The notes beneath the pieces are model-generated. The model was not told the DNA's origin, did no database searches, and was given only the letters and a program-made list of their open reading frames with translations. From the NCBI GenBank assembly GCA_964528155.1, contig CAZGRL010000010.1, positions 1 through 64,000 on the forward strand: DNA of 64,000 bases, given 5' to 3'. The position numbers were made by a program, and so were the translations under genes. Origin of the DNA: G001797105 sp964528155. Lineage in GTDB: Bacteria; Chloroflexota; Anaerolineae; Anaerolineales; E44-bin32. Shown here in pieces: positions 32,857 to 41,787 of this stretch (within the stretch, counting starts at the first letter, position 1; every line of letters starts with the position of its first letter).

Positions 32857-34176
32857 ATGAAGGTCGCCATGCCGGCCCCGAACGGGACTCGAGACGATCA
32901 GCCTGGAGCAGCCCAGCCCAATCGAGGCTGGCTGCGTCTGGCCGGCATCACATGCTTTTCGCTTGCCCTAGGGATGGCCACGAACACGCTCGAGCCGGCG
33001 GTGCTGGGCCATCGTGTCCTGGAGCTCCTGCCAGCTTCAAAGAACACCGCCCTCGGCCTGATGACCTTCGCCGGTTTGATCATTGCTAGCCTATGGCAGC
33101 CGCTCATCGGCGTGATCTCCGATCGGACAGGCACTCGCTGGGGGCGGCGTATCCCTTTCATGGTCATCGGAACCCCGCTTGCCATCGCCGCCTTGTATCT
33201 CATCGCCCTTGCCCCCAACTTCGGCCTGGTCGTCGTTGGGCTGCTGTCCTATCAGACGGCCGCCAACACGGTGCAGGGTCCGTGGCAGGCGTTGATCCCT
33301 GATCTCGTGCCATCGCATCAGCGCGGGCTCGCGTCGGGGATGAAGGCTGCCTTCGACATCCTGGCCTTCATCCTCGGTCGCCAGATATCCGCCCACCTGG
33401 TTGCGGGGGGACAGGTCTCCGGGGCCGTCACAGTCGCCGCCGCCGCATACCTGCTCGCGCTGGCACTCACGGCCTTTGCGGCCAGGGACGACGGGTCAGT
33501 CCAGCCCACCGCGCCACAAGGCAGCGCAGCTCGCAACTTGACTCGGGCCTTCATCGTCCATTGGAGATCGCACCCAGCCTTTGTGGCCTGGTTCATCAAT
33601 CGTTTCCTCTTTTGGGCGGGATTTGTCGCACTGAACACTTTCGTACTCTTCTTCATGATCGACGTGGTCGGGATGCGGGAAGCCGAGGCTCAACGATTTG
33701 TCGGCCAGATGTCCACGGTGCTCGGTCTGTCACTCCTCCTGGTGACGCTCCCATCGGGTTGGTTGGCAGACCGAATGGGGCGACGGCCGCTCGTCGCCGC
33801 TTCGGGCCTGATCGCCGCGGCGGGCACGGCTCTTGTGCTGATCCTCCGGACTCCGGGCGCCATCATCGTCGCCGGAGCCGCTATCGGTTTGGCCGCCGGG
33901 ACGTTCCTCAGTGCCAACTGGGCCTTGATCACCGACATCGTGCCGGGAGCCGAGGCGGCGCGCTTCCTCGGGCTGGCCAACATTGCCTCTGCCGGGGGCA
34001 GCGCCGTCGCCCGCCTCGCCGGCGGGCTGCTGATTGATCCACTCAACCGCCTGACAGGCGAGGCCGCGACCGGATACCTGGCCTTGTACGCCTTGACGGC
34101 CGCTTCGTTCCTCCTGGGGACGGTCGCCGTTTTGCGCCTTCCACAGGTGAAAGCCAGCGATCACCTCACCGGATAG
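32857..34176 (+). CDS. MFS transporter
   Basis: A 439-residue membrane carrier with about twelve spans. The loop 2-3 signature is GVISDRTGTRWGRRIPFMV, with a related GWLADRMGRRPLVAA in the second half. The N-terminal 25 residues are polar (NGTRDDQPGAAQP). The GVISDRTGxRWGRR pattern resembles sugar and GPH-type carriers, but the substrate is unknown. It follows the nth-like gene by 24 bp and may share its transcript. Confidence 0.85.
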   Translation: MKVAMPAPNGTRDDQPGAAQPNRGWLRLAGITCFSLALGMATNTLEPAVLGHRVLELLPASKNTALGLMTFAGLIIASLWQPLIGVISDRTGTRWGRRIPFMVIGTPLAIAALYLIALAPNFGLVVVGLLSYQTAANTVQGPWQALIPDLVPSHQRGLASGMKAAFDILAFILGRQISAHLVAGGQVSGAVTVAAAAYLLALALTAFAARDDGSVQPTAPQGSAARNLTRAFIVHWRSHPAFVAWFINRFLFWAGFVALNTFVLFFMIDVVGMREAEAQRFVGQMSTVLGLSLLLVTLPSGWLADRMGRRPLVAASGLIAAAGTALVLILRTPGAIIVAGAAIGLAAGTFLSANWALITDIVPGAEAARFLGLANIASAGGSAVARLAGGLLIDPLNRLTGEAATGYLALYALTAASFLLGTVAVLRLPQVKASDHLTG

Positions 34177-34332
34177 GACATCAACAGGGCCGCGTGAGGC
34201 GGGATGGATGATTCGCCGACGCGAATTGGACCGAGGCCGAGGAGAGAAGTTGCCCTAGAATGGGGAGAAGGGAGCGTCGTGTCCCTGTGTTCAGGGCCGA
34301 TGAGCGCGAGGAGGCACCAGGAGGTTGTGGCC

Positions 34333-34593
34333 ATGGAGAAAGATAAGCGGATCGGGGTCGTCACCCACTTCTATAACAAGATCCAGGTCGCCGTAGTGAG
34401 GCTCAGCGACAAGCTTGCGCTTGGGGATCGGGTCCATTTCAGGGGAGAGAACACGGACTTCCAACAGGATGTCGCCTCGATGCAGATTGAGCACGCGCCA
34501 GTGACGGAGGCCTCAGCCGGAATGGAAGTCGCTTTGAAAGTCGAGGAGCGGGTCCGACAGGGGGACGGCCTCTACTGGCCAACCTCGGACTGA
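34333..34593 (+). CDS. Small translation-elongation-factor-domain-like protein
   Basis: An 86-residue beta-rich protein. KIQVAVVRLSDKLALGDRVHFRGENTDFQQDV followed by paired valine-rich strands and a final GDGLYW resembles the EF-Tu domain 2 / IF2-like barrel that in small stand-alone proteins is labelled elongation-factor-like. It lacks any GTPase part. The ATG at 34333 has AGGAGG 8 nt upstream; the longer frame from 34204 has no such site. Its role is unknown; it stands between unrelated genes. Confidence 0.6.
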   Translation: MEKDKRIGVVTHFYNKIQVAVVRLSDKLALGDRVHFRGENTDFQQDVASMQIEHAPVTEASAGMEVALKVEERVRQGDGLYWPTSD

Positions 34594-34600
34594 TCCCATC

Positions 34601-34633
34601 CCCCCATCGGCACATCCGCCTGACAGATGGGGG
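34601..34633 (+). terminator. Possible terminator hairpin after the small translation-factor-like gene
   Basis: CCCCCATC (34601-34608) pairs perfectly with GATGGGGG (34626-34633) across a 17-nt loop. It starts 8 bp after the gene's stop. There is no clear T-run, so the call is weak. Confidence 0.3.
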
Positions 34634-34761
34634 CGGAACTCGAACGGCGCCATAGTTCCTGCGACGCAAGTAGACGGCTCCGGCCGGTCGTTCCACTCCT
34701 CAAATGAGAATAGGCACGCAGAATGCAGGGACTTAAATGGCCCGGGGCAGAGGCCGTATGT

Positions 34762-36018
34762 TTACATGGGCACGGCGATGGTAAAGGCTGAGCCCTTGTC
34801 TCGGCCGGCGCTCTCAGCCCAGACGCGGCCCCCATGCGCTTCGGCAATGGCCTTGACGATCGACAGGCCCAGTCCCATGCCCTGATGCCTGCGGGTCATG
34901 TGATTCTCGACCTGGTAGAACTCGTCAAAGATGCGCTCGAGCTCGTCCTCCGGGATACCCAGACCGGTGTCGTCGACCCGGAACCATCCTTCTGTCCCTC
35001 TATGGATGAGGGCCAGCCCGATGCGACCCTCTTCGGGCGTGAAGCGCATTGCATTGTTCAGGAGATTGGTCAGGGCCATCGTGAGTTTCTGTGCATCGAC
35101 GCGCCCTGTGATCGATTCTTGGGGCAGGCTCAATTCGAAGTCCTGTCCTTTGGCGTGGATCAGGCCTACGACCTCATCGTAGGCCGCCCTGGCGATGTCA
35201 GCCAACGGATGAACTGCGAAGCTCATTTCACCTGATCCGACCTTCATCAAGTTCATGTTGGTCATGTCTTCGATCAGCGCGCGCATCCTGAGGGCTGAGT
35301 TGAGCACTGCGGAAGCATGCTCCGAGGCGGCCGCGTCCGCTTCCTCCTGGAGAATTGCCGCGTAGCCCAGGATCAGACCAAGCGGCGTGCGTAGCTCGTG
35401 GGAGGCGATGGCGATGAAATCGCTCTTCATTCGGTCAAGTTTGCCCAGTTCATCATAGGCCTTACGCAGAGCTTCGACCAATCGAGCGTTGTTCACGGCC
35501 ACGGCCGCCTGGGAGGCGATAATCGAAAGCGTCTTGACGTCCGCCTGATCGAACTCCCCCCGCTTCTTGTTGACCGCCTCCAGTACACCGGTCACCTTGT
35601 CGCGGATCCGCATCGGAACTCCGATCAAGTTGCGCGTTTCGAACTTGATCCGCTCTCCGACCTCACGAAAGTGGCGCGGGTCGGCGGCGGCATCGCCGAT
35701 GATCAAGGGCTGATCTTCACGAAAGATCGTGCCGGCGATCGAACCTTCGAGTGGGACGGGTATTCGGGCAAGCTCCTCCGGGTCGGAGCCGGTCGAAGCG
35801 GCGAAATACAACTCCTGGGTCCGCTCGTCCACCAGTAGGATCGAGGCTCCCTCGCTCTCGAGGAGATCGGCGGCAGAGTCGATGATGAATTGCAGGACCC
35901 GCTTGAGCTCGAGGCTGGAGTTGAGGGTGACGCTGATTTCCACCAGGCGCGACAGCCGGGCGACCATCTCGCGCAATCTGGCGTCTTTCATTCCCATGTC
36001 TTCAGTGGGGGACGACAT
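34762..36018 (-). CDS. Soluble GAF-domain sensor histidine kinase
   Basis: A 418-residue cytosolic kinase. A GAF sensor domain covers about 20-180 (ESEGASILLVDERTQELYFA, NLIGVPMRIRDKVTGVLEAV). The HisKA segment is IASHELRTPLGLILGYAAIL, with the phospho-accepting His. The ATPase domain has NLLNNAMRF (N box), VDDTGLGIPEDE (G1), IFDEFYQV (F) and GMGLGLSIVKAIAE (G2). There is no membrane span, so the signal is intracellular. No response regulator is adjacent, so it is an orphan kinase here. The promoter sits immediately upstream; ATG 36018 or 35997 are both possible. Confidence 0.9.
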   Translation of the reverse strand: MSSPTEDMGMKDARLREMVARLSRLVEISVTLNSSLELKRVLQFIIDSAADLLESEGASILLVDERTQELYFAASTGSDPEELARIPVPLEGSIAGTIFREDQPLIIGDAAADPRHFREVGERIKFETRNLIGVPMRIRDKVTGVLEAVNKKRGEFDQADVKTLSIIASQAAVAVNNARLVEALRKAYDELGKLDRMKSDFIAIASHELRTPLGLILGYAAILQEEADAAASEHASAVLNSALRMRALIEDMTNMNLMKVGSGEMSFAVHPLADIARAAYDEVVGLIHAKGQDFELSLPQESITGRVDAQKLTMALTNLLNNAMRFTPEEGRIGLALIHRGTEGWFRVDDTGLGIPEDELERIFDEFYQVENHMTRRHQGMGLGLSIVKAIAEAHGGRVWAESAGRDKGSAFTIAVPM

Positions 36019-36025
36019 CGGTGCA

Positions 36026-36054
36026 AGTGTATGCGATATGGGGGACCTTGTCTA
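36026..36054 (-). promoter_or_regulatory. Promoter candidate for the histidine kinase gene
   Basis: On the minus strand TAGACA (36054-36049) is 17 bp from TACACT (36031-36026). The predicted start at about 36019 coincides with the first ATG (36018), so the message would be leaderless or start at an internal ATG after a very short leader. Confidence 0.4.
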
Positions 36055-36144
36055 CCTGACTCCCCAGAATGAGCGCTTGTCGGCGCCCGCGGCCACCGGG
36101 AGAGAATATTCCGACGCCCACCAACAGCCCAGCCGCCGAACCCT

Positions 36145-36173
36145 TTGTCGCCTTCCGGCCTTCGATGTATACT
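36145..36173 (+). promoter_or_regulatory. Promoter candidate for dnaN
   Basis: TTGTCG (36145-36150) and TATACT (36168-36173) are separated by exactly 17 bp. The predicted start near 36180 gives a leader of about 30 nt before the dnaN ATG at 36212. Both boxes are close to the housekeeping sigma consensus. Confidence 0.5.
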
Positions 36174-36211
36174 TTTAGTCCGCTTTCCGTACCCCCAAGG
36201 GCTCACAAACG

Positions 36212-37345
36212 ATGAAAGTTTCCTGCCTTCAAGAGAATCTGTCACGCGCTCTCGGGAGCGTCGCCCGAGCCGTTGCTCCACGCAGCACGCTGCCTGTCCT
36301 GGGGAATGTGCTGATCGCTACCGAGGACGGTCGGCTACGCCTATCCGCCACCAACCTCGAGCTCGGGATCACCTGCTGGATCGGAGCCAAGATCGAAGAG
36401 CCGGGCGCCACCACCGTCCCTGCCCGAACCTTCGTCGATCTTGTGAACACACTCCCCAACGACAAGGTCGACATGAGCCTCTCGGTCCGGACTCAAACCC
36501 TGCACGTCGTTTGCGGGCCGTTCACGAACGACATCAAGTGTATCGACGCTCAGGAATTTCCCCCGCTGGCCCCTGCCGACATCGACAACGGGGTTCCCCT
36601 CGATATCGACGACCTGCGCGAAATGATCAGCCAGGTGGCCTTCGCCGCTTCCAGTGACGACGCGCGGCCTGTTCTGACAGGTGTGCTGGCCGAGATCAAG
36701 GACGGCGAGATGACGTTGGCCGCCGCCGACGGCTTCCGACTGTCGGTCCGCTCTTCTCACCTGGCGTCGCCGGAACCGGGACCGATGCGTGCGATCATCC
36801 CCGCCCGGGCGCTGAACGAGCTGGCCCGGGTCTTCGCTGACGGCCAGGAGACCGTGTCCATGCTCCTCCCCGAGAACCGCAATCAGGTGATCTTTCGCAC
36901 CAAGGACCGCGAGCTTGTCTCCCAGTTGATCGACGGCAGTTTTCCCGACTATCAGGGCATCATCCCCAAGACAAAATCCACTCGAAGCGTCCTGCCGACG
37001 GCAGCTTTCCTCAAAGCCTGCAAGGCCGCCGAGATATTCGCCCGCGAGTCGGCTCATTCGGCCCGCCTCAGGGTGGCTCCCGGCAGCGAACTCGAGCCGG
37101 GTAGCGTGGTTGTCTCAGCCACTTCAGCCGAAACGGGATCAAATGAAACCCAGGTCGATGCCACGATCGAGGGTGATGCGATCGAAATCGCATTCAACGT
37201 ACGCTTTCTGATGGACGTGCTCAGCGTCATCGACACCCCGAATGTCGCGCTCGAAACAACCAGCGCCGCCGCCCCAGGGGTGATCCGGCCCGTCGGACGC
37301 GATGATTTCCTGCATGTCATCATGCCGATGCACATCGGACGCTGA
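36212..37345 (+). CDS. dnaN: DNA polymerase III beta subunit (sliding clamp)
   Basis: A 377-residue clamp, normal in length, with three repeated domains. Recognisable stretches are MKVSCLQENLSRALGSVARAV at the start, VLGNVLIATEDGRLRLSATN, FAASSDDARPVLTGVL in domain 2, and IEIAFNVRFLMDVLSV plus the C-terminal VIMPMHI in domain 3, where the partner-binding cleft normally lies. It tethers polymerase to DNA. In many bacteria dnaN sits beside dnaA and recF at the origin; neither is visible here, so the locus is rearranged. A long palindrome follows the stop. Confidence 0.95.
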   Translation: MKVSCLQENLSRALGSVARAVAPRSTLPVLGNVLIATEDGRLRLSATNLELGITCWIGAKIEEPGATTVPARTFVDLVNTLPNDKVDMSLSVRTQTLHVVCGPFTNDIKCIDAQEFPPLAPADIDNGVPLDIDDLREMISQVAFAASSDDARPVLTGVLAEIKDGEMTLAAADGFRLSVRSSHLASPEPGPMRAIIPARALNELARVFADGQETVSMLLPENRNQVIFRTKDRELVSQLIDGSFPDYQGIIPKTKSTRSVLPTAAFLKACKAAEIFARESAHSARLRVAPGSELEPGSVVVSATSAETGSNETQVDATIEGDAIEIAFNVRFLMDVLSVIDTPNVALETTSAAAPGVIRPVGRDDFLHVIMPMHIGR

Positions 37346-37390
37346 GGCACGCTGCGCCGGGTACGGCGCACCATGTTCCGCCTTCAATCA

Positions 37391-37443
37391 AACCCAGAAG
37401 GACGCGCGGTGCAGCGAAGCTGCACCGCGCGTCCTTCTGGGTT
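37391..37443. terminator. Perfect 25-bp palindrome with 3-nt loop after dnaN
   Basis: The arms 37391-37415 and 37419-37443 are perfect reverse complements (left arm begins AACCCAGAAGGACGCGCGGT) around a GAA loop. It begins 46 bp after the dnaN stop. There is no T-run, and the stem is longer and more perfect than usual for an intrinsic terminator; a small dispersed repeat is an alternative. Placement suggests it at least blocks read-through or protects the dnaN message. Confidence 0.55.
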
Positions 37444-37606
37444 CACGCTTCGGCCGGTGGGAGTGCAGGCATACCAAGGTATGATAGGTAGCGCAGGGCA
37501 TACCCCACTTATCTGCTGGACCGGGCCCCCTCGGACTGCAGACTGGGATGACTTTCGCCGAACGTGACAAACGAGGCCGAATCTCGAAATCCCTGGAGTT
37601 GAGCAA

Positions 37607-39985
37607 GTGGCTTTCGACCCAACCGGGTTCCCCAAGGTCCTTACTCTCTACCTTGAACTGACGCAGTACCCCATTCTCGCCGGCCGGATCCGTGAGCGCA
37701 TGCGCCGTGAGATTTTCCGGACCGGCGTGATCACCCAGGACGCCTTTGAGGTCGAAGTTCAGGAGAAAGCCGTCCAATCCCAGCGACGTGAAGGTCTAGT
37801 GGATCCGCTCAAGCAAGAACATCCGGACACATGGGCGCAGCGGCTGGCCCTCATTCGCGACAACCTCACCGATTTCTACTTCGCCTATAACCTCCCCCAC
37901 GAACGGTTCGTCGAAATCGTTCGCAAGACTCTCTCCGAACGAAGCCCCACTCAGGAAGTGGTTTTGACCTTTCACCCCGAGCTCGCCCCCTGGGACATGT
38001 TGTTTGCCCAGGGCGAAGCGTATGAAGCCTTGCCCGCCAAGGAGCGCGCCCGCGTCGAGCACCATCTGAAAGAGATCAAGGTCGTGCTGACAAAAGCCAT
38101 GATCAGCGATCATCTGGGCTATGTCGGGATCGCCAAAGAGTGGTTCGACATGGCTGACCTGAGAGGTGTTCTTGACCGGCGCCTCGGGCGGGGGAAGATC
38201 GGCGGAAAGGCCGCCGGCATCGTTCTGGCCGACTGCATCCTGCGCAAGTCCGCCGAGAAGGCCCTGCTCGTCCGCTTGCACGTCCCGCGTTCGTGGTTTC
38301 TCGGGGCCGACGTCTTCTACCAGTTCAACCAGCTCAACGGGATGGTGGGGTTCGCCAACCAAAAATATAAGGACGAGAAACGAATCCGGGCCGAACACGA
38401 CTCGATTCGAGAGCAGTTCCGCGCCGGCCGATTCCCGAATGAAATCGTCGACGGGCTGCGATCGATTCTGGATCAGGTCGGACGTCTGCCGTTGATCGTT
38501 CGTTCCTCCAGCCTGCTCGAGGATTCCTTCGGCACCTCATTCGCCGGGAAGTACGAAAGCTACTTCTGCCCCAACCAGGGGACGCATGATGAGAATCTCA
38601 AGCGGCTGATGGACGCCATACGAAACGTGTATGCCAGTGTCTACAGCGCCGACGTCCTACTCTACCGGCGATTGAACGGACTTCTGGACTACGACGAGCG
38701 CATGGCGATTTTGATTCAGGAAGTTCAGGGGAACCGGCTTGGCGATTATTTCCTACCGGATGCGGCCGGCGTGGCCTTCTCGCGGAATCAGTTTCGTTGG
38801 AGCCCACGTATCGACCGCAAGGCCGGCTTCTTGAGGCTCGTATGGGGGCTGGGCACGCGCGCCGTGGAACAGATCGGCGGTGACTACCCACGCCTCGTCG
38901 CTCTCAGTCATCCCTACCTTCAGCCCGACTCGAACCCGGAACACATCCGACGCTACTCACAACGCCAGGTCGACGTGATTGATATTGGCGCCAATAGCTT
39001 TCGCACGGTCGGAATCGAACAGCTCATTCGGCCTGATTTTTCGCACCTGCGCCTTCTGGCCGAGCGCTTCACGGATGGTCACCTCCAGGAATTCGTGAGC
39101 ATCCCCATCGACCTCGATCCGAAGGAAACCGTCATCACATTTGACGGGCTGCTGAGGCGCACGCCCGTCGCCGACCTAATGCGCCACATGCTTCAGACCC
39201 TGGAGCAAGCCTACATCGTTCCCGTTGATGTCGAATTCCTGATCCTGCTCGGAGATTCCGACACTCGTGGACGACACCCTGAAATCTACTTGCTCCAGTG
39301 TCGCCCACAGAGTCGGCTGAAGGCCGAGGCGGTCGAGCTACGCAGAGACATCCCGGCCGACAGACGCATCTTCGTCAGCCAACGGCTTGTTCCAGACGGC
39401 CGTGTTGGCGATGTCGAGTACGTTGTCTATGTTCCGCCTTCGGTGTACTTCTCGCTCCATCGCCAGAAGAAAGGCGAGCTGGCGCGCCTGATCGGCCGTC
39501 TGAATGAGCGCTTGGCCGACAGAGTGTTCATCCTCATCGGACCCGGCCGTTGGGGCAGTGACAACCCGGATCTGGGGATCCCGGTTCGCTATGGTGACAT
39601 CTACCGGGCCCGCGCCTTGATCGAGTTGGCCAGCGATGAGTGGGCGCCCGAGCCCTCCTACGGTACCCATTTCTTTCAGGACCTGGTCGAGGCACACATC
39701 TACCCGCTTGCCCTGGCACTGAGCGACCCCGGCGCTGAATTCAATCGGGCCTTCTTCGAGAATGCCCCTAACGCCCTCGGGGCATTGTTGCCCGAAGCTG
39801 TCGCCTGGTCGGAGGCCGTGCAGGTGATCCACGTCCCGGATGCCGGCGACGGCGCGCTCCTTGAGTTGGCGATGGATGGTGATGCCGGGACGGCGATGGC
39901 CTATCTGACGGCTGAGCCGGAGGATAGCTCGGCAGGCAAACTGGGCCCGGACGGCGAGCCGGCTTCCGTTCGAAGTTCCGCGTAG
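37607..39985 (+). CDS. PEP/pyruvate-binding (PPDK N-terminal) domain protein of unknown function
   Basis: A 792-residue protein. After an N-terminal helical region (1-190) it has the ATP-grasp domain of PEP synthase and pyruvate phosphate dikinase: KIGGKAAGIVLADCIL, then IVRSSSLLEDSFGTSFAGKY with the nucleotide-binding Arg and Ser run, then GVAFSRNQFRWSPRID. The last third (GPGRWGSDNPDLGIPVRYGD and following) is a separate conserved domain. The phospho-histidine domain and the PEP-binding barrel of true PEP synthases are absent, so it is not a complete PEP synthase. Start is GTG 37607. Its substrate is unknown; phosphoryl transfer from ATP to a small acid or a protein is inference. Confidence 0.75.
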   Translation: MAFDPTGFPKVLTLYLELTQYPILAGRIRERMRREIFRTGVITQDAFEVEVQEKAVQSQRREGLVDPLKQEHPDTWAQRLALIRDNLTDFYFAYNLPHERFVEIVRKTLSERSPTQEVVLTFHPELAPWDMLFAQGEAYEALPAKERARVEHHLKEIKVVLTKAMISDHLGYVGIAKEWFDMADLRGVLDRRLGRGKIGGKAAGIVLADCILRKSAEKALLVRLHVPRSWFLGADVFYQFNQLNGMVGFANQKYKDEKRIRAEHDSIREQFRAGRFPNEIVDGLRSILDQVGRLPLIVRSSSLLEDSFGTSFAGKYESYFCPNQGTHDENLKRLMDAIRNVYASVYSADVLLYRRLNGLLDYDERMAILIQEVQGNRLGDYFLPDAAGVAFSRNQFRWSPRIDRKAGFLRLVWGLGTRAVEQIGGDYPRLVALSHPYLQPDSNPEHIRRYSQRQVDVIDIGANSFRTVGIEQLIRPDFSHLRLLAERFTDGHLQEFVSIPIDLDPKETVITFDGLLRRTPVADLMRHMLQTLEQAYIVPVDVEFLILLGDSDTRGRHPEIYLLQCRPQSRLKAEAVELRRDIPADRRIFVSQRLVPDGRVGDVEYVVYVPPSVYFSLHRQKKGELARLIGRLNERLADRVFILIGPGRWGSDNPDLGIPVRYGDIYRARALIELASDEWAPEPSYGTHFFQDLVEAHIYPLALALSDPGAEFNRAFFENAPNALGALLPEAVAWSEAVQVIHVPDAGDGALLELAMDGDAGTAMAYLTAEPEDSSAGKLGPDGEPASVRSSA

Positions 39986-40088
39986 ACGGGCACCATCTCG
40001 AGCACCCCGGATCGGGCGTGAGGGCACATCCGCACAGTCCAGGTTGTCAGCACCCACCCGCTCCGGGCGAGGCTCCGGGGCGCTGCTG

Positions 40089-40094
40089 TATAAT
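40089..40094 (+). promoter_or_regulatory. -10 box upstream of the LysR regulator
   Basis: A perfect TATAAT preceded directly by TG lies 104 nt before the LysR start at 40199. No good -35 match is visible at the standard distance, so the promoter may depend on an activator. Confidence 0.35.
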
Positions 40095-40198
40095 CTGAGG
40101 CCGCCAGACCTGTACTTCTGGCCGCGGCCCGTCGTCGCCCACGTTGTGCTTCAGCCATGTGCCCAACGCCACCCGTGGCGGAATCGAGCAATCCTGTG

Positions 40199-41128
40199 AT
40201 GGACCTTCAGAGGCTAGAGTCCTTCCTCTTTGCGGCCGAACACCTGAGCTTCTCCGAAGCCGCCAAGCTCCTGCATGTCACGCAACCGACTGTCAGCCAC
40301 CACATCAAAATGCTCGAAGGAGAGCTGGGTCTCGAGCTTTTCGATCGATCCGGTGGAAAACTCCATTTGACCGAGGCCGGCCGCTCCATGCTCCCCTGGG
40401 CCCGAAAGTTGATCCAGGACTCCAATGAACTTCAAGAGATGGCTTCTTCGCTGCAAAACGGTGTGGTCGGACACTTGCGCATTGCATGCAGCACCACTGC
40501 CGGCAAGTACATCCTGCCGCAACTGGCAGCTCGTTTTTCCAAACGTCACCCGGGTGTGCGAGTGAGCATCTTGGCCTGTACCCCCGATCACGCAATCCCT
40601 CAACTCACGCAGGGTGAAGCCAATCTTGCAGTTGTCAGCTCCGAACCGCTAGAGGACATGTACGAATCACAAGAGTTTTTCGAGGACTCCATCACCCTTA
40701 TCATACCCGCCAATCATCCGTTGGCTTTCCGCCGAGTGATCGAGCCCGAAGATCTTCTCAAAGAGAACATCATCATTCGCGAAAGCTCCTCGGGGACGCG
40801 CCGAGTGATGCTCATCGAACTAGCCAAGTTCGACATCAGCCTGGACGACCTGAACGTCTTCCTCGAGCTGGGCAACGCTGAGGCAATCGTCCGAACGGTA
40901 GCGGCCGGCTATGGCGTGTCCTTCGTCTCCACGCTGGCATCTGCATGTCCTCTCGACCGGGGCAACGTGGTCGATGTCGAGGTGCGAGGGCTGAACATGC
41001 GACGCACGATCTACATGGTGCGCAACCGACTGGAGACGCCCAGTCGCCCGCAGGAGGCCTTTTGGAGCTTCGTCCACGACGAGTCCAATGTGGATTTGCT
41101 GCACTTGCCTGAAAGCCCCCATGGCTGA
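40199..41128 (+). CDS. LysR-family transcriptional regulator
   Basis: A 309-residue regulator. The N-terminal winged helix reads MDLQRLESFLFAAEHLSFSE, then VTQPTVSHHIKMLEGELGLELF with the recognition helix. The rest is the periplasmic-binding-type effector domain (LRIACSTTAGKYILPQLAAR, PANHPLAFRRVIEPEDL, IVRTVAAGYGVSFVS). The start at 40199 is the natural one; a frame from 40157 adds unrelated residues. LysR proteins of this sub-type (CysB/CbbR-like) often control sulfur or carbon genes; the convergent sulfur cluster next door is a possible target, unproven. Confidence 0.88.
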   Translation: MDLQRLESFLFAAEHLSFSEAAKLLHVTQPTVSHHIKMLEGELGLELFDRSGGKLHLTEAGRSMLPWARKLIQDSNELQEMASSLQNGVVGHLRIACSTTAGKYILPQLAARFSKRHPGVRVSILACTPDHAIPQLTQGEANLAVVSSEPLEDMYESQEFFEDSITLIIPANHPLAFRRVIEPEDLLKENIIIRESSSGTRRVMLIELAKFDISLDDLNVFLELGNAEAIVRTVAAGYGVSFVSTLASACPLDRGNVVDVEVRGLNMRRTIYMVRNRLETPSRPQEAFWSFVHDESNVDLLHLPESPHG

Positions 41129-41150
41129 AGGCCTGTGCCTCAGGAATGCG

Positions 41151-41178
41151 ACAGGGGCTCCCAAATGGGAGCCCCTGT
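41151..41178 (+). terminator. Intrinsic terminator after the LysR gene
   Basis: ACAGGGGCTCCC (41151-41162) pairs perfectly with GGGAGCCCCTGT (41167-41178) around a 4-nt loop, followed by CTAGTTGTTG. It begins 22 bp after the LysR stop and lies before the convergent DsrE2-like gene, so it may serve both directions. Confidence 0.65.
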
Positions 41179-41231
41179 CTAGTTGTTGTGGCCGAGCCAT
41201 CGCCTGCATGCGAAACGGCCACTGCCACTGG

Positions 41232-41594
41232 CTAGAACGTATAGGTCATCTCGGCCCCTTCAGCGTCCATGAGGAACGGTGGGGCCTTCTGGATCTTGAT
41301 CGCCGGATCTCGCAGGTCCTTAGGATCAATGCCTTTGTTCTCGAGCGCCAATTCGCACAGCACGATGTTGGCACCTTGATCGACGAGGGTTTTCCATAGG
41401 TCCAGCGGATTTGGCAGGCCCTTGGGGTGGCCGAGCGCTTCCAGCTCGCCCTTGAGAGTCCACTTGGCGCCGGCTGGGCAGAAGAAGACATGCACTTCAT
41501 AATCCAGGGCGATCCCGGACGAGGCGAAGATCAAGGTCGGCATGATGTTCTTGACCTCGTCGCCGTTGCAGACGACCACCATCTTTTCAGCCAT
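41232..41594 (-). CDS. DsrE2-like (DsrE/F superfamily) sulfur-transfer protein
   Basis: A 120-residue soluble protein of the DsrE fold. It begins KMVVVCNGDEVKNIMPTLIF, has YEVHVFFCPAGAKW in the middle and ANIVLCELALENKGI near residue 80, where DsrE2-type proteins have a reactive cysteine (VxACxxxxxxxGI). Relatives carry protein-bound sulfur as persulfide or trisulfide together with TusA. It lies 193 bp downstream of the QmoC-like gene on the same strand, and TusA is encoded at the head of that cluster. Cys9, Cys39 and Cys80 are available thiols. Confidence 0.72.
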   Translation of the reverse strand: MAEKMVVVCNGDEVKNIMPTLIFASSGIALDYEVHVFFCPAGAKWTLKGELEALGHPKGLPNPLDLWKTLVDQGANIVLCELALENKGIDPKDLRDPAIKIQKAPPFLMDAEGAEMTYTF

Positions 41595-41787
41595 CTAGGT
41601 ATCCTCCGTACGTGGGATTGTCTGGCACCCGGAGCCCGACGGGAGTTCACCTCCCCGTGACTCCAGGATCCTTATCGATAAACCGTCGAATATCTCATCC
41701 GCCGGCGTGCCGGCCATGTTTCCCGCACGCCCATCCCACAGGTAGCAGCCCGCACCCCTGCTGGGGCCGACGCGATGGCCCCCGCCG

